Shown one piece after another: positions 27,660 to 40,180 of a DNA stretch of 64,000 nt. The stretch covers positions 434,001-498,000 of the forward strand of contig JAQGEQ010000380.1 in NCBI GenBank assembly GCA_034620365.1, written 5' to 3'. Numbering within the stretch: position 1 is the first letter of the stretch; each line of letters opens with the position of its first letter. Source of the DNA: Pegea sp. RAD2-039. Its lineage: Eukaryota > Chordata > Thaliacea > Salpida > Salpidae. The translations under genes and the position numbers were made by a program. The notes under the pieces were generated by a model, which did not search any database, had not been told where the DNA came from, and saw only the letters and a program-made list of their open reading frames with translations.

Positions 27660-27730
27660 TTTCCCCGGCGGCGATACGCTGGTATGCTTTCAGTTGCATT
27701 GTAAACCTCAACAATAGTTCCCGGGGGAAA
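27660..27730. other. Compact potentially structured GC-rich element
   Basis: 71 nt closed by TTTCCCCGG (27660-27668) pairing with CCGGGGGAAA (27721-27730, one bulged G). Inside are a 5-bp hairpin CGGCG-ATA-CGCTG (27669-27681) and a 5-bp hairpin ATTGT/ACAAT (27698-27715), giving a three-way-junction shape. It stands out from AT-rich flanks about 720 bp before the TLX start codon. No known RNA family was recognised and T-arm consensus is missing, so it is not called a tRNA. Confidence 0.45.
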
Positions 27731-28339
27731 ACGAATATTTGAATACAATATTTTGAGAACAATTTATTTTTAAATTATATCTGACCGGAAAATATCAAGT
27801 GTTTGTAAAAAAGTTGTTGTAGGTGTGCTTCAATCATTAGCAATCTTGAAGAACGCAACTTTTACAACTCGTCACGAGTCAGCAAACGAAAAAAGAGAAA
27901 ACTTTGAGTGGATTGACGATATGTTCAGTAACCGCTTCTATTTGTTGCTTGGTGGGTCTCGGCGACATATTGTAAAATTGACAGCAAATCATCAAGTTGA
28001 GAAAAAAGTTAAAGAAAAAAATTAGATTTAGTGTTTAAATAGAAATATTCTGAAAGAGAATTAGAAAGTTTAAAAAGCTTAAGTTGAAAGTGTTATCAAG
28101 AGTAGATTAAATGAGCTTAAGTTAAAGTAGAACATTTTTGTGATACTATCTGACAACTTTACTTGGAGCTTAGTCGCCAATTATATATAAAACTTAAAAG
28201 TGCTTGAAAGTTTAGATTTGTAGAATTGATGTTTATAAAAAGTAGTGTGCTTCTTTGCCTCCATTTTTTATATTTTTCAAATATTTATTTTATCTAGTAA
28301 CTGATATGAGATGTCAATATCGAGACAACATTTTATTTC

Positions 28340-28450
28340 TCTTTTTTTTGCAGTAACTTTATTCTACTTTCTGGAACTTCAGGACTTAAGAAACTAATTT
28401 GAAACTGTGACTCTTTGTAGAGACTCTCACTGAATCATTCGTCGATCTGA
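28340..28450 (+). promoter_or_regulatory. Candidate 3' splice acceptor before TLX start
   Basis: A long pyrimidine run ending TTTTTTTTGCAG (AG at 28352-28353) lies 97 nt before the TLX ATG. This suggests the first coding exon begins with a 5' UTR spliced from an upstream exon or leader. Confidence 0.5.
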
Positions 28451-31400
28451 ATGCAGCAGAGTGGACATCCTACAAGACCAAATATAATGGCGTTTAGTAT
28501 TAACCAAATCTTGAGCCCGATGGCAACAGATGTTGCCAGCGTTGACACCCCATACCCAGCCCAATGTCAGTATGATGACCAGACCACGGGCCAGTCAAAA
28601 CCTCCAACTGCTTGCCACTCAGGACCAGCAAATGAGCGCTACTTATACCCTCAGCTAAGTAATTACTGGAACAATGAACTGTACAATGGACAGTCCTTAT
28701 ACAACAACTGTCGTCTGCCAAACCCAGGCTTTTACCATCGGTCCACATACCCTGCCCATCATCGAGCTTCTAATCTCTATAGCAACGAATACTCAGCCAC
28801 GGGAGTCAAATCAAACCCACCAACTTCAATCGGTTACCATCGCAACGACATTAACGCGCGAGAGGCTCTATTTCCAAACAATTATTCTTACTACGACTAT
28901 TCAAGTCAGAAACAATCGGAATTGAGCTCGACTGACAGCACAGTGTACGCTGGAAACCGCCCTCCTAATATGGAAGCAGCAGCACCTGAAAACGGAATTT
29001 GTACTTCCTTCAACTCCTGTCGCTTCGGTAGCGGTCACAACGACAGTGGTTGTCATAGTGACGGTGTCGATGACAAACGAAGCAGTGCTGGACGTTCATT
29101 GGCTGATTCTGATTCATCAACGAATGAATTGCATCAACGAAATGAGTTTGGGGCCAATCCAGCTATCAGTACAGCCCCCTCAGTGGCCGCTTCCGGTGAA
29201 GTTTGCTACGGAAGTTGTTGTTCTCGATACTCTGGCTCAGCCATGCTCAATAATACTTCAATTTCCCACCACGAGCGAAATGGAATTGGGGCGCTAACAT
29301 TACCACCAACTCAGATGATTCCCGACCCAATGTCAGCCACATCTGGGTCATTTGTTGCGGCCCAACATCAAGCAGCGGCGATTGCAGCTATCAACGACCC
29401 AACGAACCGTTTGTTAAATGTTTCGGCCCACTGCAACTTTCACCGACCACCTCTGCTGTCCAACACTTTCCCGTGGATGGAAAGTCGAAGAGAAAGAATT
29501 GCCCGTGAGTATTAAAACTTGAAAGTTGTTTCTATATTTCCGTTTCCAAATTATTCAATTTTAGCTTTTAAATTGGGATTCAGAATTCAGTTTCCAGCGT
29601 AAAACTTATCAAAATATTCTTTTTCAAACAAGTAGCACCTTGAAAAGTATTTATAGCAAGTCAGTTAACATTTCACTTCAAAACAAATAATAAATCTGCA
29701 ATCCATTTATTTCAAGATATTTTAATTATTATCAATGAAGCTGAAACAGCTTTAAGTTTAGTACTTGAGCACCTAAAATATGAATTTAAGTGTGCAAGAA
29801 GTTTTAATAAGATTCATAGATGAACTAATAAGAAGTCGATTTTTGATAGTTAGTTTCAAAAAGTGTTTCAAAACCTCAAAACTTTACACAGTTGGAATTT
29901 CTACTTATTTTGTTGTTATTTTTCAAGATGAATTTGAATCAGTAGACAAGTTATTCGCTTCATTGAGTTTAGATTAAGAAACCGTCTTCAGTCTTATCTG
30001 ACTATGTAAACAACAAATCTTGTATCTGTAGACGTAAACCTTGACAACTATTAAATTATTTCTATAAATATGAGCTAAAACGTTGTGAAAAGACTGATAA
30101 TTTTCTACTAGCAGCTACTAATCGATGCATATGATAGTAATCAATCAATAGTAAGGCTTATTTTGATATAAAATTCACAGGGCTTGGCAAGTTGGTGGGG
30201 CTTGTAACGGCACTTAGTGAGTATAATCACTTATTTCACACACTCTACATACGCATTGGATGAGAGGTGGCCATTTTGGTTTTTAGGGACCTTCAATCTG
30301 AGAAATAGTTTAAAAAAGAACTTTTATTTGTTGCTATTGTAGCAGTTATTATTTCTTAAATCAATTTAATTGAAGTTAATCTTTAATATGTAGCTTTTCT
30401 GATCTTAATTTGTTTTCTTATTTGACTACTTTGCAATCTTCAAATGACTTTTCAACTTTAATTGCTTCTCATGATTACAAAAAACTCATTTCAAAGCTTT
30501 TCTTCATACTGCCTCAGATGCAGATTGTATGACGTCATCATATAGCCGAGTGACCTTTTGTCGATTCGGTACTATTGAAAGTGGTGACTTGCTACTCAAA
30601 ACCTCAGGAAAATATGGGATTTATTCCGGTAAATGACCAAAATAGGTTTGGAAGAGAAATAACGATGGCGCCAAGTATGAGCCCGACTCGCTGCACTTCT
30701 GCTCCGTCTGCACTGAAGTTTGTAAAGGTAGAGGAACGCACACACATATCGACGATACCGGACCACCCCTGAATAAGAGCAGTAGTATAAACGGCGCCTT
30801 TTAAGCTTGAGCCTTGAAATGGTTGCTTACTTGTTAGTAGCTTCATGGCATAAACAAAAAAGCTCGAAGAGTAAGAAGACATATAGTCTCATAAGTATGC
30901 CAGCTACTATATGATTAATACTTGAAAAGGTTATAATTCAAAAACAAGCAAGTTAGTGGTAGTTGTAAGGTGGTCTGTAGTTCTAATGACAGAACAAGGC
31001 GTTGTCTGTAAGAAATGTTGACTAAACAACAGTTTTAAACGAATAATACTTCAGAAATGTCAATGCTCGGCATACCAAATGAACTATACTTTGTGATGGG
31101 TTCTAGTGATAGAATGATTAACATAAAATATATTTTTGAGCAAAATCAGCCAAATTATCTACTCACATTTATTAGTCGTGACAAGTAACAACTAAAATTA
31201 AACCTTTGTAGCTATTTCAGAATAAAAATGGTATTTTCAGCACTATAATCATCATTACTAAAATCACGTTCAAATTTCATCTTTGTGTGGTTGATGACTA
31301 CAAATTTGCGATCAGTTTTTTAAATAAAAGTTGCTTCACGATTTAGGTATTAATTGTAATTACATCTTAGACGGGCAAGCTACATGCACAAAATTGAGAA

Positions 31401-34400
31401 ATGTTTTAACTGATGTATTGATAAAATTAAGCTTTGAACTTTCGTTTCTTGTACTTGAGAAGTAATAATATTTATATCTTGTAATTTTCATCTTGATAAA
31501 TTTTTGCAATTACTTTATATTTTTCGACATGATTTGTAGTTTAGAATAGAAGAACAAGAGAAATTTTAAAGATAAACGTTATGTTAATGTCAATAGTATT
31601 TGCTTGTGTCTCATTTAAGTCATTTGCTCTATCGTGTTCTTACTTCAATTGAGAGTTGGGCATAATCGTTTAAGAATGTAAAGCTTGCTTTAGTTTTTTA
31701 ATGAAGGCTTAAGCAATTGCTATTTAGCTTCAATTTAACTTAGGATGGTTAAAAAAGTTGCTTTCAGCGTAAACTCACTCAGAAGAATTATAGTTCAACT
31801 TTTAGCTTTGATTTTTGTTGGAATTTTTTGCTTTAGTTTATTGAATATCAAGAAAATCCCCCCAACTTGAATGATATTTAATTTTAATTAGTTGATTATC
31901 AAGCTGAATTTCATACTTAATTTAAAGTTTTAAACTTGTAAAGATAATTTGAAATCTTTTTCTAGACAATCAAAGAAAATTCCATCTTACTTTCACTTTG
32001 ATTAACTGTACAAAATAAATTAAAAGCATTTTTATCTCTATCGATTCCATTGAAGTTTCCAAACAAAGATTGTGATAAAATTCTTTTACATTTTTCTTAA
32101 CATTTTAAAGACTTTTCAAAAATTATTCTGATTTTGTACCGCAATTTGGTTTTCACAAATTTAAAAATAATTAGTATATTTAAAACAATATTCTATAATA
32201 GTCTTTTAATTTTTTTGTCATATATAAAATGTTGAACAAAACTACTACTGGTTTTAAAGTATATTCAGCTTTTTTTATTTGTAATAGCTGGTTAGACAAG
32301 TATTTATAAACTTATCTGATTTTTCTTGATGTTTATTTTTTTTCTTCAAAACATAATAAATACAGATGTGAATTTGATCTAAATGCCAAATAAACTAAAT
32401 TTTAGCTAAATTTAATGTACTTTTTGAATATCTTAAAAATTATATGAACTTTTCAAAATGTAAGATCAGTTTTTTTTTTTCATTATGATCAATTTATTCT
32501 TCAGCAAACAATATAATCCTCTTCGTGCTAAAATTAGAGAGTTTGTAAAAATTGATCTGTAGCACTGACTTTTTAATCCTAATCGAAATGAAAATCTTTA
32601 CAATGTATGAACATAGATGTTGAAGAAGATTATATTAACTTTATCTTTAATCAAATAGCTCTAAAACAAAAGATTCTTCTGAAATATGGTGAGATCATAG
32701 AATAAATTTAAATCATAAATTAATGTATCATCGCCTGTGTTCAGTCTTTGTATGGCTTGAAAACTGTTTATCAAAAATTTGTTTGAAGCGCCATTGACTT
32801 AATACTGAAAATACATTTTGATTAAAAGATAAACTTTTCAATAATCGGTTGGTAAATTTTTAACGATAACATAGGAAAGACTAACTTGTAAAAAGTTAGT
32901 AGAAACTCTTGGCTGTTGCAGACTAAGTTTACTATTAACTTGTCTGAGTTTGTTGTGTATATATAGAGCGATTTATTCAATCACGTTTTTAAGATGAACA
33001 GAAATTTTATAAACAAGACCACCTTAGTAGATATGCTACTGGTGCTTAGTTATTTCATCTGGATTTTGATTATTGTTTATTAGGCAATTTTAGGTTAAGG
33101 TGCGGTTATTTAGCTTCTTTTTTCGAGTGATACACAAATAGAAAAATGTTTATAAAGTTAAGTTTCAGTTAGTTTTTAAAAATATACAACTTTAAAACAA
33201 AATATTTCACTCTTATAGCAAAGTTGTTTAAAAAAATTGCTGTATTGTTTAATGTCAATAGTAATTGAAAGAATTTTGAAGTTGAAATATTAATGATGTT
33301 TCAAATTGAAATATTGAACTTTTAACTTCAACTTTGACTTTTTTCCAGCATTTTTTGCAGTTGTACAAAACTTCCATGCACAACTTAATTTGCGTTTGAT
33401 GTTTGCACAACAATAAAAAAATATATAAAAAGAACTTTAACTTAAAAAAAACCTCAAGTTCGAACATTTCTTTATCTGGAAAATATCTTTACAAAAAAAT
33501 CAATTTTTTTTCTTATTTTTCAGTCAGCAGACGTGTTGGACACCCTTATCAGAATCGAACACCCCCAAAAAAGAAAAAGCCTCGAACATCATTTAGTCGC
33601 GTGCAAATTTGTGAACTAGAAAAACGATTCCATCGTCAAAAATATTTGGCCAGCTCAGAACGTACTTCATTGGCGAAGTCTTTGAAAATGACCGACGCTC
33701 AGGTGAAAACATGGTTCCAAAACCGCCGTACAAAATGGAGGTTAGTTATTTTTTGTTCTTAAACCATTTCTCAGCAAAATCTGAAGAATTGATATTTGTT
33801 GTCTGTTTATATAAATATTTATTTTATAGTTGGTTCTTCTATATTATTTTTATTTGTAATCAAACCCTGTTTTATTCCTCACCATATTGATGAAAATAGT
33901 ATAATCACTCGTCATTCAACGCACAAGCAGAACTTAATCTTAAAATTATCTTCAAATTTACACTAGATTAGTTTTAAAAATATCATTATAGTTGTTGAGG
34001 CATAAATTAAAAGGTGGTCACCAAAACTAAAAATATATCTACTTATAAAATGTTTGGCTTCATTTAAAAAATAGTTTGGAAACATAACTTAGATATAATT
34101 TAAAGATTAAAGTATAAAAATTAAAAGTTCATCATTAACAATTGAAAGGTTAGTTGATGACAGGAGTGATGAAGCAATAGAATTGTTTAAAAGTATTCTA
34201 AATGACGCACATTTTAATATTGGATATCTTTTTATGTTGCACAAGCTTGTGTCATTGGAAAAAATTGTTTGAAAACTTTAGTCTTAATTTCACAATTCTT
34301 TAAGTAGTGATGCTTGTTTAACTGTCGAAAATTGAATTTTTCAAAGAAAATAGTTTTTCTAATTATCAAGTATTAACTTATTTAAGCTCAAATTTAGAAT

Positions 34401-37400
34401 AAATAACAGAATTTTAGAATTTAAAAGAATTAAGCCAATTATGACCAAAGAGGTTTGATAACTAATCACTAATAATAATCACTAATAACTAAATCAAAAT
34501 AACTACCAATATTTTATAGATAATAATTTTTTTCGGGTTAGAAGTTAATGTGATTTTATTTTAGATAAATTTATTGACAATAATTTCAAATTCATAAAAC
34601 TATTGAACAGTATATTTCAGTAGCTTCTTAAATTTTACAAATTATAATAAAAAACTGAATGCCATAAATTTATTATTATCATTATTCTTTTAACGTTTTT
34701 TAACCTTCAAAAATGCTTTATTATTACATATAACATGTTACGTCTTGTACTAATCATCCGAAATTTATTGGAAAAATAGTATTTGTAAATAATGTTTTTA
34801 TAAAATGATAATTAGCATGTTACAATAATTATCAGTTTTAGTCGCAATTAATTCGATACTTAGTTTATTATCAAATAATCACTGTTTAAATTGGGCTAAT
34901 ACAGCAGAAAGGCAAAATAATTATTAAAGGTAATTGAAAAAATTATGTTTATTATTTATTTATTACAATAAACGTGAAGGAGGGTGCTTGAAGAGAGCAC
35001 CTCTAGCTAGCACACATTCTCAAAAATTATATTACTAATTATAAAAACTACTTGTATTTTTTACAAATAGATTTTGGTGATTAAAGTTGGGTTTTATGTA
35101 CTTGTGAATTTTAAAAAGTGAGAAATATTTTCAGCGACCTCTAAAACCATATTTACGTATCTATTTTGCTATGAAATATGATTTTATAATTTCTTCAAGC
35201 TGTTTTTTTCAACCATTTGCATTAAATAATTAACTTTTTTATTAATTTTTCAAATTCTAAATAATACAAATATATTTGTTATTGTTTTATGCAAGTATCT
35301 ATTTATATTGAAGAAATATATTTTTATTGAAATATTAATATAAAAACGTTGGTGATTGTTAGAAATATATTTTTTAAGTTTAATTTTAAGTTTGATGATT
35401 AAATAATCATGACAGATGTAAATTTAATTTACAAAGTGTTTGCTGAAAGATAAATTTTACAATTTTACAAAATAAGTGTTGATAAAATTAAAAAGGTGGA
35501 ATAATCATATACTCAAAATAAGTTTAAATTAGCTTAGAAATTTAGCAATTGTTGAAAGGTTGTTTTTTTGATACAAATTTTGTTTTAGAAGAATATAATT
35601 AATGTAAAAAGAAAGCATAAAAGTTATTGCAAAGAAATATGTATTTACGTAGACTTGATGATGTTTACACAAACAATTTTATTCAATTTTTATTCTGTTA
35701 TTTTTTAATTTTAAAATTATTTTTTCAATTTAAAAGCATATAAAATTGATACATGTCATACAATATTGTTTTTTAATAAGCACTTATTAAAAATATTATC
35801 TAAACACTTCCAACTTTAACGAAATTTTGCTTTTTTATTATCAAATGAAAATTTTGGCGAAATGTTAAAGTTAATTATGAACCATAACAAAAATTAGATT
35901 TACTTATTACAATTTTATCAATACATTACTTATACCTAAGTAATATGAGTAAGGAATATGAACTTGATATCTTGTATTAAATTGCAATGTTTATAAAGCA
36001 TTTGTTAAAATTTACCTAAATAAATATCAAGTAAATGTAATTATTTATATAAGAATTTTGTATAAATTGTTACTAATTTTCACCGTAAAATGTTATAATA
36101 ATGTAAGCTGCATTGTACTATTGGTATTTTTTTTGCCTATAAAATGTAATAGTTTGAGTCTGAAGCCTCTTTGAAATTTATAAACTTTTTTATTCCTACT
36201 ATTGACCTAATGATAGCTACATAACCCTCAAAATAAGTATTTTTTAAGTACTATCTATCATGAATAATGCTTTTGTATTATAAATAGACATAAATAGTTA
36301 CGTTATACATATTAATGAATTAATAGTGCACTTACATTTGTAAGCTTTTAATTATGCCTAATCTTAATTGCTATACTCATATCGTTTCATATACTAAAGT
36401 TAATAAGCACCTTTTACCATCGTATATAATTATCATGAGTTAACAAATTAAATTTGTTGTGGAAAAATTTTGACTTAAGCATAGTTGAAAAAGTATTACA
36501 AATAAAAGAATTTAGTTATTTTTGCATCAACAAATTTATTAAAATTAGTCTGTTTATCCATAAAAAATACAATTTTGAATTTTAAGCAATTTAATTTTAT
36601 TAATTAAAAGATGCAGCAATTATTATGCTAAAATCTACATATTAATCTTATATTTAACTTTGATTTGCAAAAGTTTACTTTTAGCCGACGTCTTTTTTTT
36701 ATTCCTATTTATTTTATTGTAAATTTTATGTAATAAGCTTATTATTTGATTTTACTAAATTTTGCTAAAAACTATTTTATCATTGATACATACTCCTCAG
36801 ATAATATGATAAAGAATAAAATTCTTTTTTTCTTAATGAGAAGTTTGCTTTTCAACTTATTAAATGTATTATGTTTATAATAATTAATTGAAAAATAGTT
36901 CTTTCATCAGTCCTGTATTTTATATATAAGTAGGTTTCAGTATACTTAAAATAAACAAAGGTATTGAAAGTAAGTTAAGAAAAAATGAATAAGCTTACTA
37001 AAACACAATTTAATAAAATATAAAATAATGCATTTATACATTGAGTATGAGTAGATTTGAAAATCAATTATTTCAAATATTTTAGAGTCAGTAGTAAAAC
37101 TTATTTTTCATTTAATTTTTAGCCCCACAATGTAGTAGGCATGATTTCAACTCAAGATAAAATTCAAAGAAATTTATGATCGGATAACTTTTGTAATAAA
37201 TTTTTCAGTGAAAACGTAATATTTTGTATGCAATCAAATTTTACCAACTTTGTAACTTTGAAAATTGATGAGGTTAAAAACCTCGTTAGACTTAGTTTAC
37301 AAAACACGATTTGACACCTTAGTAACAAACTTACTTACTGATTCGTTTTACTATTTGCATTTTACCTGTATAAAAAAGTAATTTTAAATAGCTATTAAAT

Positions 37401-40180
37401 TATAATTTAAAAATATGTTTTCCACTATCTTTTTATAAGTTAATTTTAAATAACATTTTTGGATTTTTTAAGCCTTAGTCGAATTAAAAGTGAAGATGAA
37501 AAATTGTATGATTTACAGCAATTAACAACTTAATATTTTTAACCAATTTTAATAGCGACTTATGCAATCCACATACAATTTCAACAGTTTAAAGCCTAAT
37601 CTAAGAGAGTAGAAAAATTAATTTTAACTTAATCAACCCAGATTTAATTTGACGCACTTTTGTTTTTACGAAGCTTATACAAAAACTTGTAAAATGATAG
37701 AAATCAGGTGATAAAAATCTCACTATATATCGTTAATAATGATTTATTTTAGTTTTAGTCGGCAAAAACGCCCAAAGGTGAATAATGACAGAACTGACGT
37801 TAAAAATCAATCAAAAACTCGAACTTTGTATAACTAGCTAAAATACATAAGTTGAATCTTATCTTATAAAGAATAAAAATATAGAGAGTAATATCGGTTA
37901 CATTGAAACCAAAATCGTGTTCTTCTAAGCCAGGTTATCTCGCGACAGTAGGCTTTAAAATGTGAATAAAGTTTTTTGTAGAAAAGACAAATACTCGTAT
38001 TATTGTTACTTCAATATCGGCGCCAATAGCAACGATAGTCAAGCGTAAACCGCATCAAAAGCTTTTTATTTTCATACTTTCAATAATGATTGATTGGTAC
38101 ATAACCATGTACAAGCGGTTGGTGGCCAGTCTATTATTAAGTTATCTTTAAAACCAAGATCCTAGTTGAAACTAAGACGCGTTTAATCTGCGCGCTATTT
38201 TTCTCATCAACTTAATTTAATTAGAAGAATTATTTTCAAATTTTTAAAAAAACATTGAAAAGCAAAACAAATTAAATATTCAGTAAAAATACTCTAGTAC
38301 CTTTAAAATATGAGCTTTTAAAGAAAAAAGATTTTTAAGGATTTTAAATTGTAAACGAAAATTGGAAGATTGCCCTTTTGTTTGAGTAGTTATATATTGT
38401 AGAACCCTCACATGTAACTATTTCACAAAAAACAAGAAAAAATTAAATAGTGGGAAAGAGACAATAAAAATTCAAAGTGACAGATACACATATCAAATTG
38501 AAAGTTCTATACGGTGGTTTATATTTCGCACAAAATTGATTTTCAGTTTGTTTAAGTTTTTAAACAACAATAACAAAAACAGCAGAGCTAGATCAACAAT
38601 CACCGAGGTGGTCTAGTCTGGGCTAGTACTATTCAATTACATAATCGAGAACTGTCCGTCCATATGGATAAGCAGTTTACTTATTTTAACAAGTGTGAAT
38701 TGATAGTTGAATATTGTGTCAAAACTTAGAGCTGAGCTTTACAGTTTCTGTTATCTTTTAACAACTATTCTATAATGTAAAATGATGTAATGCCTTTTCT
38801 TGTAATAGCACCAAACTTGAAATGAACCAAGCGTGTAAATATTCTGTATGTTGTTCAATCTTATTCTTTCTAATTAGCAAGCAACACTAAAGGAGAAGTT
38901 AGTTCATATATGCTGAACTGACATGCTAAGAGAATTATATGGTTGAAATATCAGGACAAAAACATTATGTGAACATCTCAGCGACCTCCTCTGGCGAAAT
39001 CTTTGACCCTGCCAAATATGTCAATCAAAAATAACTTTATCACGTTTGCTGAGTCATTAAAATGCGTTTATGGTCCTCTAGAAACGGATTAGTAAGTCGG
39101 CAAGGCTCACGACAAAGTCACGACCTAGTATCGATTTGATTTTGCCGCCCGAGCATTCTTTGTACAAGCTCTAAATTAGGTTTTGTGGCGACAAGAATTT
39201 CGATTCGCGCTCCTAGCTACTAACGTGACAAATCTAACTCAATTTTCATCGTGCAAAGCTGGATTGAACTCCCGAAAGACGGTTTTATAAATTGATTTTT
39301 ATTGTGTTGGTGTGAAACAGCAAAAAGAAAGAACGAATTGAATGTGGTTTTATGGACTGGCTGTAGAAGTCTGCCATATGGTGTACATAAATTGTTTGCA
39401 ACAATGAAAAGAGTTTTTTCCTTTGGGGGTTAAATTTTGAGATTAAAAACCATGAGTTTTTTTCCAATTATGTAATCTTGTAAACCAACTAAGTTGTTTT
39501 TTAAAGTTAAATTGATAATTAGATGCAAATGCTGACTGTTGTAAAGGTCATATCAATAAAATCAACAAATTGCTGCTTGAACACCCAAGTAAATTAGTTT
39601 TACTTTTCTATTTTTAATTTAGCTTTGTAACTTCTTTGCTTTATTAAAAATTTATATTATAAAAGTTGAAGGTATGTTTGATTTCAGTCAATCAACAAAA
39701 ACAAGTTATTTGTTTTTACGCGACCTTGCATAAGACGAAAAAAATGAAATTTACAATTACAAAATAAGTCTCTTATAAGTTCAATGTTCTCACATTAGTA
39801 TTATACATTTTGGTTTATACCAATTAGAAATTTTATAAAATATTTATAATTAGTTTATTGCTATAAATACCACCATAAATTAATGAATTTGTCGTCAAGA
39901 CTTTAAGAGATTTCCCGCTGTTAACAAAGCTAGTTTTAGAAGTTAAAATGAGTTTGTATGCTAATTAGTAGGTTTATTTCAAAATGAAACTTTTTTGTTT
40001 GATAGGCGACAAACATCTGAAGAAAGAGAAGCAGAAAGACAAGCCGCTCATAGACTTATCAACCAGTTACAACAAGAAGCTTTAGCAAGAACTCCTATTC
40101 CAGCTCCAGACTCAATATGCTTGCGAAATGCATCTCTATTTGCGCTGCATAACCTTCAAGCTCGACTTCAAAATCCATAA
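28451..40180 (+). CDS. TLX: TLX/C15-class homeobox transcription factor
   Basis: Sequence-specific nuclear transcription factor of the NKL homeobox class. Three exons, 28451-29504, 33524-33740 and 40006-40180, join in phase to 1446 bp, 481 residues. The ATG at 28451 directly follows an in-frame TGA (28448-28450), which bounds the start; a second Met lies at residue 13. Seen: an EH1-like FSINQILS at 15-22 (Groucho-type repression motif, inferred); a long Ser/Asn/Tyr-rich N-terminus; FPWMESRR at 340-347, the TLX-type PBC-interaction motif; [13 protein letters not shown] just before the homeodomain; a homeodomain at ~368-427 with [15 protein letters not shown] and [15 protein letters not shown], including Thr at position 47 as in TLX proteins; and a C-tail [22 protein letters not shown]. 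Introns are 4.0 and 6.3 kb, and the second splits the homeodomain after KW. The length exceeds vertebrate TLX (about 290-330), from the longer N-terminus. Confidence 0.95.
29505..33523 (+). other. TLX intron 1
   Basis: 4.0-kb intron with donor C|gtgagt and acceptor tttttcag. It holds a GC-richer island at 30520-30890 (separate entry). The rest is AT-rich with nothing recognised. Confidence 0.85.
30520..30890. other. GC-richer island in TLX intron 1 with CRE palindrome
   Basis: Begins near a perfect TGACGTCA (30530-30537), the CREB/ATF consensus. Across the island the minus strand has an open frame of 92 codons (30882-30604) and the plus strand one of 65. I cannot match either to a family, and neither has a clear splice link to TLX. 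It could be an intronic regulatory element, an alternative promoter, or a mobile-element fragment. Confidence 0.4.
33741..40005 (+). other. TLX intron 2
   Basis: 6.3-kb intron interrupting the homeodomain, donor AG|gttagt and acceptor tttgatag. It contains hairpin repeat copy 2 (34957-35025) and a less AT-rich segment at 38550-39290 just before the last exon, where no coding frame was found. Confidence 0.85.
34957..35025 (-). repeat. Hairpin repeat R1, copy 2
   Basis: Reverse orientation, inside TLX intron 2. The cleanest hairpin of the four: GAGGGTGCT and AGCACCTC separated by seven bases (34980-35003), with one extra G in the left arm. The AT-rich palindromic end is at 34957-34971 and the TGAGAATGTGTG end at 35010-35021. 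Confidence 0.8.

Noticed and set aside
28500..29297. Antisense and alternate-frame ORFs over the TLX first exon
   Set aside because: The TLX frame has family motifs at both ends and a matched splice donor; the others are shadows of it.
38550..39290. Less AT-rich block in TLX intron 2 as a third SINE copy
   Set aside because: It has isolated B-box-like words but no A box at the right spacing and no shared body blocks with copies A and B.
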